The position numbers and the translations under genes were made by a program. This document shows, piece after piece, positions 44,192 to 53,210 of a stretch of 64,000 nt of DNA (positions within the stretch are counted from its first letter, which is position 1; every line of letters starts with the position of its first letter). The notes below the pieces were generated by a model. The model did no database searches. It had not been told where the DNA came from and was given only the letters and a program-made list of their open reading frames with translations. The DNA is from Bimastos eiseni (lineage: Eukaryota > Annelida > Clitellata > Crassiclitellata > Lumbricidae): NCBI GenBank assembly GCA_959347315.1, contig OY365806.1, forward strand, positions 26,418,015 to 26,482,014, written 5' to 3'.

Positions 44192-45205
44192 TTAACTTGC
44201 CTTTTGCTGTCCATGACCAGAGGGATGTGGTCCACTGGAAGCCTTCGGTTGACCATTCCCTACATTGGAAGTGGGGGTCATGGAAACCTTGGGAACGGAG
44301 GCATCTGGTACAGGAGGATCAGGACCGGACTTTGGTTTACCACCAGTGGCGACCTTTCTTTTACCATCACCAGATGCTTTTGATTTACCAGAAGCAGATT
44401 CACTTGGTGTATCAGCAGCAGCCCCGGAAGCAGGTGCTTTTGTTTTATCTGGAGATTTCTTTCCTTTATCCTTACCAGCAGCTGCTTTCTTTCCTTTACC
44501 AGCAGGAACAGCATCTGAGGCCACTGATATAGAGGAAGTAGATCCCCTTGCTCCTGCAGCAGATTTCTTACCAGCATCAGATTTCTTTCCATCAACAGAC
44601 TTCTTTCCAGCAGCAGATTCCTTTCCAGCAGGAGAAATAGAACCCTTTGAACTAACCGAAACGGAGGACGCAGACTTCTTTGCTTCGGTAGCAGATTTAT
44701 TTCCAGCAGGAGAAATAGAACCCTTTGAACTAACCGACATAGAGGAGCCAGATTTCTTTGCCCCGGTAGCAGATTTCTTTCCAGCAGGAAAAATAGAACC
44801 CTTTGAACTAGCTGACAGAGAGGAGTCAGATTTCTTTGCCCCGGTAGCAGATTTCTTTCCAGCAGGAGAAATAGAACCCTTTGAACTAGCTGACAGAGAG
44901 GAGTCAGATTTCTTTGCCCCGGTAGCAGAATTCTTTCCATCAACCAGCGTAGAACCATTTGAGTTAACTGTCATAGAGACAACAGATTGCTTTTCTCCAG
45001 AAGCCGCAGATTTATTTCCTTTAGCAGCAGTTGATGCCTTTTTACCAGAAGAAGAAGGCTTTGGTTTGGCAGTTGATGCCTTTTTACCAGAAGCAGAGGC
45101 TTTTGGTTTACCAGGTGTAGCAGCTTTACCTCTTGGCCTGTCCTTTGCTTTTGCACCCTTCCCTCCATCACCATCTTTTCCTTTGCTAAAGATTTGTGAA
45201 AACAT
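44192..45205 (-). CDS. Lys/Ser/Ala/Gly-rich basic repeat protein, 337 aa
   Basis: The ORF starts at ATG (A at -3) with MFSQIFSKGKDGDGGKGAKA. The N-terminal third carries two GKKAST blocks among Pro/Lys/Ser runs. Residues about 88-190 contain four tandem 26-residue units of the form GKKSATGAKKSDSSLSASSK (78 bp each). Then follow short GKKS repeats, a KGKKAAAGKDKGKK stretch and a Pro/Ser-rich C-terminus. It is very basic and almost certainly disordered, reminiscent of histone H1-like or nucleolar low-complexity tails, but no globular domain is seen. It could also be one exon of a larger gene. Minisatellite period and frame are both maintained, which supports a real coding region. Confidence 0.6.
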   Translation of the reverse strand: MFSQIFSKGKDGDGGKGAKAKDRPRGKAATPGKPKASASGKKASTAKPKPSSSGKKASTAAKGNKSAASGEKQSVVSMTVNSNGSTLVDGKNSATGAKKSDSSLSASSKGSISPAGKKSATGAKKSDSSLSASSKGSIFPAGKKSATGAKKSGSSMSVSSKGSISPAGNKSATEAKKSASSVSVSSKGSISPAGKESAAGKKSVDGKKSDAGKKSAAGARGSTSSISVASDAVPAGKGKKAAAGKDKGKKSPDKTKAPASGAAADTPSESASGKSKASGDGKRKVATGGKPKSGPDPPVPDASVPKVSMTPTSNVGNGQPKASSGPHPSGHGQQKAS

Positions 45206-45599
45206 AATCTTTAATAGATTGGATTAGATTAACTTGGATCTGATTCTATTAGATGATTTGATCATAAGTAATTAGATCGGAGAACATTAATGTACATAAT
45301 GTATAATGTATATTTATCTTTTATTTTATTGTAGTGGTATAAGAATAATCAGATACTACTCTGGTATAAAATACGTATATAAACACCCAAATATCACATG
45401 GCAGAGCAAGAGACTAACATTAGTGACCAATGGGTGTTACCCAGCGGTGCAACCACCGTCTAACAGTCGTGATGACCTGCTAGGTCGCTCGAGTGGGAAA
45501 ATTGCACGCCACGCGAAGCCGAAATTTCAGGAGGCAGAAGGCCCTATATGTGGGTCATCGTGAGCGTTATAAGCTTTGCTTTAGAAGCATACGCATCTT

Positions 45600-45800
45600 T
45601 AAGCCCATTTTGGGCTTCTTGAGCCAATAAGGGCTCATCGAGCCTTCTCGTGCATTGGTTGTCCTTGAACCAGGCTTAATTGTCCTTTATTGTCCTTCCT
45701 TATAGTCCTTCTTTGAGGTAGGCCTTATCATACCCATATCATACCCATATCATACAGATTATCATACCCATCATCAGTCTCATACCCATTTGCCACAGAC
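45600..45800 (+). repeat. Series of small hairpins and CATACCCATAT repeats
   Basis: AAGCCCATTTTGGGCTT, GAGCCAATAAGGGCTC and GGCTCATCGAGCC are three adjacent small palindromes at about 45600-45645. They are followed by repeats of TGTCCTT and then CATACCCATAT. Confidence 0.6.
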
Positions 45801-45894
45801 AGCTCGAGACAGTTGCAGCATGTCTTCAGTCGCACCTTTTTATATCGGTCACGGTTGGCGTTATCTCTTTATAAATAGCCATTAGCCACGTATA

Positions 45895-46085
45895 TATACA
45901 TACAACTGTGTTCAATGTTCATGTATGTATCGTACATGTATGTTCATGTATGTATCGTATCTGTATGTAATTTTGTTTGTATATATACATATATATATAT
46001 ATACATATACATATATATACCCATCATCAGTCTCAAACACAAACCGTATACATTGCAATATATATATATATATATATATTCATGT
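45895..46085 (+). repeat. TA/TACA microsatellite
   Basis: Mixed ATGTATGT and ATATATAC runs, including a pure TA stretch at about 46058-46080. Confidence 0.85.
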
Positions 46086-46329
46086 CTAACTTTTATTGTG
46101 CATGCATTTGTTCAGTTATTTGTCCATTTTAGTCCATTCATTCTTGTTGTTTCAATATCTTGATAACTGCGAACAAACACTCGTTCGCCAGTGGCTTCCA
46201 TACGCTCGCCAGTCTTTGTCAGTCTGCTTATCAAGAAAAGACGTGCACATACCTTTTACTGCCCTTAACATCGTCATCAGAAGGTGCCTAAAATACAGAA
46301 AAATTATGGTGATGATTTGATTAGGCCTA

Positions 46330-46610
46330 CTATGATGAAAACCGGGAGATAGTTGAACGGTAAGACAGTAACACACTGTCACGAAGCTCAGAAGAACGCA
46401 GGTTCGATATCCGCTAGCCCTATGAGGTTGACTAATCCTTCATTTCGCTAGGTGGCACTAGTAAAATGAGTAGCAGTATAGATGAGCGCCTTGTAGCGGC
46501 TGCCATTCAGTTATATTCGATTCCTGTTAAACTTGTTAACATCTGATACTACTGTATCCTGTTGTCATGCTGTGGATAGTGGGTTAGAAAGAAATAAACA
46601 AATTTTATAT
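46330..46610 (+). mobile_element. tRNA-derived SINE candidate
   Basis: The head resembles a tRNA: an A-box-like TAGTTGAACGG and a B-box-like GGTTCGATATCC lie about 45 bases apart. The tail reads GATGAGCGCCTTGTAGCGGC and then an A-rich end (GAAAGAAATAAACAAA). RNA polymerase III promoter boxes plus A-rich tail suggest a SINE; the source tRNA was not identified. Confidence 0.6.
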
Positions 46611-47280
46611 ATATATATACATACATAGTGATTCGAAACGCCTAAAATTCATTTAATATTAATTAGTGATCGCACTGCAAAGACTTGGGTCGGGAGCGTC
46701 TCTGAATCGCTGAGTGGCGATTTATGCATATTCGATTGCAATTATAATTATTCAGCTGTCAACTAGTCAGCTAACTATCAATTTGCCCACTGTACTTCTT
46801 CAAGATAACACGTACTGAACATGGTGTGGATAGGGCTATGAAGGTTGAGATTAAGGTCCATGTTTTTGAGAATCTGGCGATAGTCACATTTTTAGTAGCT
46901 CAGACTATGTTCCATGTGCTCAATTTTTCTAACTGGCTTCTCTAGGGAACTATGATGCGAACCTCGAACAATTGATGCCCCTACGCAACATAATGACGGC
47001 GCTATAGAAATCACCTGATAAGATTACAATAGATAACTACTTGTTCTTAATCAATTATAAAAACCAACAGATTGATGAATAGATAGGTATATAGATTGAC
47101 GGGCAAATACATATATAGCAGAGAGGCACAGAAGCAGAGAGAGAGAAACAGACAGAGTTCACGACCTACCTCGGTGGCTTCTGGATCAAACCCCATTTGG
47201 TCGGTGTTGACAGTTTCAGTCGTTTCCTTCAAGTCGTCTGCTTCTTTGAAAATATAACATTAAAAAGACTTATGTGCATA

Positions 47281-47425
47281 GAGATGGATGGATGGATGGA
47301 TGGATGGATGGACGGATGGACGGATGGACGGATGGACGGATGGACGGATGGACGGATGGACGGATGGACGGACGGACAGACAGACAGACGGATGGACGGA
47401 CAGACAGACAGACAGATAGATAACA
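47281..47425 (+). repeat. GGAT/GGAC/AGAC tetranucleotide array
   Basis: Runs of GATGGATGGATGGAC grade into GGACGGACAGACAGACAG. ORFs on either strand here are repeat artefacts. Confidence 0.9.
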
Positions 47426-47659
47426 ACTTCAGTGCAAAGAACTTCAGGCGCAACCACTTTGGATTCCGAAGGTGACGAGATGGCTCACTTGTGACATAGA
47501 TTAAAGGCTCCACTGTAGCCTCTTATAAATCTAATTTATTCATTCTTTATAGCGTCCTGCCTGCCATACAGCTATGTCGTGCATTGTAAACATTCTGGAA
47601 TGAATGCTGTCGGTAATAAAATAAGAAATATTTGATCTACTCTTGACAAAAGAACAATT

Positions 47660-47810
47660 CCAGAAGTTCTGGTCAGAAATGAATGAAACACTCGTATCGA
47701 ACCCGCGTCACTTTCCCTTTCAGACAGTGAGTGAGGTTCAGGCCACTCATGCAGTCGGGGTAATGGGGTCTTCCCGACTGGATCCGCTGCGATCAACAGT
47801 CATACGTGGC
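47660..47810 (-). mobile_element. Possible SINE head fragment
   Basis: On the minus strand a B-box-like GGGTTCGATACGAG follows GAGTGGCCTGAACCTC by about 40 bases. This resembles a tRNA-type Pol III promoter, but the A box is weak. Confidence 0.35.
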
Positions 47811-47978
47811 GAGTAAATTAGGCCTAAATGTTGTGTATATGGGGTCTCTTTTGGCCACGTTAGGTAGCACTGGACTACTCATATGAGTAAGCAATGCTAT
47901 ACTACCAACTGTGTCTCACCCTACTATAATCTAATAATATAATATAATGAATAAATGTATATATACATGTATATAGGG

Positions 47979-49125
47979 CAGCGATGCCCACCCAACCTGA
48001 GGCCCGCGGGTCAAAAGTGACCCGTGAGGCCTACAAAAGAGGCCCTCGACCTATCAAAGAAAAGGCCTATAAAAATACGTGCAAAAAATGAATATTTGAC
48101 AGAATAATTATTTTCTATTATAAATTTACATATTTTGTTTACGTTTATAAGTGTTGTTCAATTTTAACAATTATGTTTATTAAATGTTAGTACACTTCTA
48201 GTCTATGCCAGCCGCTGATACTTTTAAGTATTCTTGCTTGCGTAAGCTACGTCAGGTTCTTTGGTCTATGTCCAACACATGTATACATTTGATTCGCTAG
48301 ACAGCGATGTAAATCGTAAAACGAAAATATGATTAGCGGCTCAGCCTACTATAGATTCACTTTTAGTGTCTGTTTGGTTGCACATACACATGTGAACAGT
48401 CATTTTCTGCAATGAAATTGACTAAAAGTAAAAATCGTCCACGGCTGAATAATTCCAATTTGAATTGTCTAATGTCTAATGATTCTGGCTACAAATAATC
48501 TTCAACAGGACATTTAAAAACTTGCTAACAATATTCAGCAACACATATCGCATTACTGATTAGTAAAGTACCAAGTGATTAAACTTGAAATAAATATTAC
48601 TAATCTAAAATTATTAAACCGGAATTTATCCATGTGTAATTGTATTCTATTCTTTAAAAAAATCTGCTAAATTTTTTTTATAATTTGGTAGTCATGTATT
48701 TTAGGTTCCCAAATTATTTGAAGCAAATTTTCTCTTTAAGACAGCTTCTACTTACATATGATTCTTTCCATCAACCCGGCTTCTATTGAAGAATGATTCT
48801 TTTAATAAATTCCGCTTACATTTAAACATATATTTCTCATCAATCCAGTTTCTATTTCAGTATGATTTTTTCATAAATCCACATTCTACTTAAATATAAG
48901 TAAATTGTTTTCATTTATTCCGCTTCTACATCTATAAACCTTTTAGCCATTGAAACATTCCTGATGACAGCTAACATTGCACAGTAATCAAAATTCAGTA
49001 GAACAATACAAAATAATTTTGGCACCTAAAATACAGGATTGCCTAATTTTTTTAACCTTGTGGCCCATCATGTCTTCCAACTAAATAAAAAATGACCCTA
49101 AATCGAAAAAGGTTGGGAACCACTG
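47979..49125. mobile_element. hAT-type element with embedded minisatellite array
   Basis: The left end CAGCGATGCCCACCCAACCT, then GAGGCCCGCGGGTC, and the right end, inverted, CAGTGGTTCCCAACC, are typical hAT termini. No 8-bp duplication is evident. At 48740-48930 it carries five or six units of the CATCAATCCAGTTTCTATTT minisatellite that also builds the fold-back elements. No transposase coding is recognisable. Confidence 0.65.
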
Positions 49126-49201
49126 AATTTTACATACATGCAAGTCTTGTTTAATACATTAAAAATAACATCGGAAGTCGAATTCGGGTAGATACAACTA
49201 G

Positions 49202-49495
49202 ATGTCCGTTTCTGTTAAGAAACGGCAGATGCCCGCATTACAGTGACATTGAGGACTACGACGACAGAATATTGGGGGGCGGCGGGCTCAATGTCTGGTC
49301 AAACCCGACGCTTCAAGCATACACTCGAGCCTTGAGGCTTGCGGGAATCTACGCCTATGCAGTCAAGCATGTAAGCAATGGATAATTCAATCAATCATCT
49401 ACCGTCTCCTTGTTCTTCAGGCTGCTTTGGCTTTCACGGAACTTTTCCGATCAAGCAGCTGGGATCGAGAAGACTTCGTATTTAAGAAAAGATGA
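49202..49495 (+). CDS. Two small exons of an unrecognised protein (3' end of a gene)
   Basis: The first exon, 49202-49370, follows ATACAACTAG and encodes CPFLLRNGRCPHYSDIEDYD, then DRILGGGG, NVWSNPTLQAYTRALRLAG and IYAYAVKH, ending at a consensus donor CAT|GTAAGC in phase 0. The second, 49421-49495, follows a strong acceptor (TCTCCTTGTTCTTCAG) and encodes AALAFTELFRSSSWDREDFV, then FKKR and stop. The intron is only 50 bp. The joined reading stays open, with mixed-composition, helix-like sequence unlike low-complexity neighbours. I do not recognise the family, and upstream exons were not found. Confidence 0.45.
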
Positions 49496-50855
49496 ATGGT
49501 GAAGATCTTGATCAACACAGTTTACGCCCGTTGAGTCCACTTTGAAGGAGACGTCGAATCTATATACTTTGGAGAATATTTTATCATTTTATCAGACCGT
49601 TTTATAGGTAACGTTACTAATTTAATACAATTTTAAGCATTTTTTTATATTTTCTAAATAAGCGCAAAGTCGTATCTGATGCTAGACAACGGTATCTAAT
49701 GACGTCATGGACAAGTTTATATTGCGCTGTAGTTTATACATTATGTATTCCACGCTATAGCATCCAATAATTTTGTCGTATTATATTAGGCTATTTCACT
49801 ATTCACATCATGCTGTAATATTAAACCTGATGTGTCTAGACCTACCAATATTTATTTATTTTAATTGCGTAGACAGTGAATATGACTCTAACGCAAGATC
49901 ATTGCTGACTCTAAGTCGATGTGAAGTTACCTAAAGCTCCGATTGCTATATTTTGTTGCTCGTCAAATATCCGTGTACACTCTACATCCGTGTAAAGTAT
50001 GAGAGCGTAGGTATGTCTGGCGTCTCGGGTGTAAAGGATCACAGCCATTGAAGTGCGATCTTTCGTGGTTTCCTATTCATGACAGATTTTGGCAGTTTTC
50101 TGCTTCATTCGTCTCTTTGTGGCTTCCTTCTATTTATCTCACTGTCTGTCTGCCTGAGCCCTTTGGATCTTGAACTGTGACCTATTCGGACTCTAACACA
50201 TCCATCATTTTTTTTACTAAACGTCTGTGAATTAGTTGATTGCCGCGATTCTACATTTTGGGCTCTGTAGAAATGGCTGAAAGTAGAAATCTACAGACTG
50301 CGACAATAATTCCACTCACGCTTCATCTCATTAATAGGGCACACCTTTTAGATTCGCATTCCCTGGTCAGTTTTCAATTCCAACTTACTAGAAAATAATG
50401 TGTTTTTCGTTGTTATTTCACGACCTGATTTTCATTTACGAAATATGGTATGTGATAGAAAAAGTGAAACACAGTCAAACTGAGAAACAAAACTGAGATG
50501 TGTTCTATCGACATCGACATTGTTGATGGCTAATTTTATTACATGTCCAATGACGTTCATTTTGGTGATATTTAATATATTTTGAGGTTGTCTTTGACAC
50601 AATTGACCTGTGAATAAATGATGTAAACCCTATTTAAATGACGGTCTCTCTAGATGTCGGAGGATTTATTTACTGATCAAAAAGTATTAGGAATCAGCTA
50701 ATTTTATCATCAGACTATTACATAATTTATTTAGGTAGTCCTAGTATTTTAATAAAAATATGATAATATATAGATTTAGGCCTACATATGCCGCAATAAT
50801 ATATTATATATGTATTATAATATAATTAGGCCGATATTAAAATATTATATTATGC
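49496..50855. other. No gene seen
   Basis: AT-rich sequence with no exon or repeat structure that I could support. Confidence 0.4.
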
Positions 50856-50859
50856 AGGC

Positions 50860-51260
50860 CATGGGCATGAGAAGAATAATAACAGCAGCTGGAGCAATGG
50901 AGGAGATTGGGAACATTTAGAAAAGCTGAAGTGGTTTACTACAATGCGTGTGTAGGGCAGCCTCATAAGAGCATGACAAGGACAACTTGCTGGGGCATTT
51001 GAGATTAGATTTTACTGAATGGTGATAAGCATAACATGTTAGCAGAAAAGATTGAATAAGGAAGTGCGAAGAAAACCAGCGTAAACCAGCAACATCATAC
51101 AACTACAAATGAAAAGAAAGCTAGACTTCTTTGGACATATGGAAGGATGGACGCAGACGCACAGGAGACTGCTAAAGATAGTACGGGATGGAGAGCTCTT
51201 GTCGACCATTGTTCCAACTAAGTATAAGTAAGTAAGAAGGATGGACAATACCATCCTAGT
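50860..51260 (+). pseudogene. Highly decayed RTE-type retrotransposon fragment
   Basis: A short frame at 51108-51140 reads MKRKLDFFGHMEGW, resembling the RRKLxFFGHxMR motif of the RTE C-terminal region seen better at 30579-30620. The rest is too degraded to align by eye. Confidence 0.5.
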
Positions 51261-51376
51261 TAAACAGATTATGATCGGAATGACCTACGGAACAGCTACT
51301 AGACCGTTTTGAAGTTGACCAAACAGGTAATGACAGGATGTCCTAGATTGGTGCAAGTGCTGATATAAATGGGTGA

Positions 51377-51917
51377 CCGGACAATTCGGCGCCGGACAGT
51401 TCGGCGACGGAGAATTCGGGGCCGGATGAGTTTGTAAGTGTATTTAGATCAGATATCGGTATGTAATAACTGACAATTTTAAAGTATCCAGAATGGGAGC
51501 GAAATATTTGTCTCCATATTATCCAGCACAATGTTTGGCTATTTTAGAGTCATAGTCAACACATAGGGACCGTGTAACCTTCTAACTAGAGCAGTCCTCC
51601 AGACCTCCACTGCAGAGAAAACTAAAGAATGTTACAAGTTACATCGATTTCGGTTTCTGACTCACATAGTATTTATTAACGGGAGTAGAAGTTGATAAAT
51701 CCATGTCTTAATGTTATTGTGTTCTTTAATCGCAATTACCCAAAGTTAGTATTTTAGGGCTGTTGTCTTCACCAGTCTCTATAATAACCAGACATGTTCT
51801 GGATAATATGGAGAATACTATTTCGCTCCCATTCTGAATATTTAAAAATGCCAGTTACTACATACCAATATCTGGTCCAAATACACTTACAAACTCATCC
51901 GGCGCCGAATTGTCCGG
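51377..51917. mobile_element. TIR element with tandem ACAATTCGGCG ends
   Basis: The left end has three tandem roughly 16-bp units (CCGGACAATTCGGCG, CCGGACAGTTCGGCG, ACGGAGAATTCGGGG). The right end has one inverse unit (CGCCGAATTGTCCGG). Inside these, about 100 bp are inverted repeats (ATGAGTTTGTAAGTGTATTT; AGAATGGGAGCGAAATA). The minisatellite core of the other fold-back elements is absent, and there is no coding sequence. Confidence 0.85.
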
Positions 51918-52029
51918 GAACCTATAATTGATTCACTTAAGTATCTACTTCCTCTTGCTCATAATTTTCTTCAGACCTACTTTTAGTTTTTTTCTCTTGG
52001 TTTGGTTCTTCGTGTTTGGACCAAGATTT

Positions 52030-53210
52030 CTGGTGTAGGTTATACCTGTACTGACTTAGTTAAGTGTAAATTATGTGCACAGTTCATTGCTGAGCCTCAG
52101 GAGGTAATCGCCTGTGCTCTCTGCAATAGCTGCTAACAACAAACCCACTTTCAAATACCCGTCATTGAAAGGAAATCCTGGCTTTGCACTCACTGTTTGA
52201 CACACCTTTTTCCATATAACCAACTAGTGGATGAGGATGAATATAAAGCATTTGTTGCTACAATAGAGATGATCAGCAAGTGGATCGGCTAAAGGATGGT
52301 CCAACTTTGAACTTATTTGCTGATTTAGGATCCAACCGACCATTACTCAATAATTATGACCTTGACCCTAATGAAAACTATTAAATGGTTAAGCCTAGGG
52401 AACGCAATTATAATACGTATACTTCACTTGTATCCACAGTTTAAAAAAAATGAGGCACTGCTATCCATGATGCATGTAAATTGTCGTAGCATAGGCTACT
52501 ATCCAAACTTGCTAGTCTTGAATATTTACTCAACACTCTCAACATAGATATACTCGCCGTAACAGAGACCTGGCTCGATGACAATCTTGCTAATTCAACA
52601 TTTATCTCAGAATATAATTTCGAGTTTAAATGTCGTGCTACGGGACGGGGTGGCGGTGTAGGCGTTTTTATCAAACAGGATATTTCTTACCAGCCCTATT
52701 CTTTACCACCCTAATATACCACCAACGGAACCCATGAGTCTATATTCCTCCGCTTTCCTCAACCTAATGGATCCTACTTTCTAACAGGCGTTATCCATAC
52801 ACCTCCTGCCCATGACCTGAAACTGTTTAATGAGGATTGGAATCGAGTGTTCTCAGCTCTCCAGCACAGGAACAGAGTTGTCTATATTCTAGGGGACTTC
52901 AATATCGATGTATCAAAAATCGAGGACCACAAGCCTACTAGCAACTTTATGGACATAACTTCTTCTAATCACTTTTTGCCAGTCATAACTCGTCCTACTC
53001 GAATCACCACTACAACTGTTACATTAATTGACAACCAGGTGACTAACAGATTAACTGAAGTTGTTGAAGCCACTATGATGGTAGAAGACCTTACAGATCA
53101 TCTTCCTATTGTTGTCTGAATAGAAATTTGCCACTAAACCTATTAAGAGCTTCTCAATGTCTTACAGTCGCAGAATCGATGATAGTTCTATCATAAGGCT
53201 AATATATTTA
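52030..53210 (+). pseudogene. CR1/L2-type non-LTR retrotransposon, 5' part (zinc-finger and endonuclease)
   Basis: At 52064-52250 are a PHD-like Cys/His region (CKLCAQF, CALCNSC, WLCTHCLTHLFPYNQL). From about 52450 comes an APE-type endonuclease: HVNCRSI, ILAVTETWLDD, GRGGGVGVFI, then VVYILGDFNIDVSKIEDHKP, FLPVITRPTRITTTTVTLID and LTDHLPIVV. Catalytic-type residues in the TETWLDD, GDFN and DHLP motifs remain. Stops and frameshifts are scattered, so it is inactive. The coding similarity stops at about 53205. Confidence 0.85.

Noticed and set aside
44265..45227. Long plus-strand ORF rich in Phe, Asp and Pro (320 codons), plus a Leu-rich minus-strand ORF
   Set aside because: The in-frame 78-bp repeat keeps several frames open. 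The minus-strand Lys/Ser/Ala/Gly frame begins with a good ATG and has the more plausible composition, so the others are shadows.
46330..46420. Genuine tRNA gene
   Set aside because: A- and B-box-like sequences are present, but I could not fold a consistent acceptor stem or anticodon arm, and it is followed by a SINE-like body and A-rich tail.
47229..47513. Antisense ORFs of Pro-Ser-Ile-His repeats
   Set aside because: They are translations of the GGAT/GGAC tetranucleotide array.
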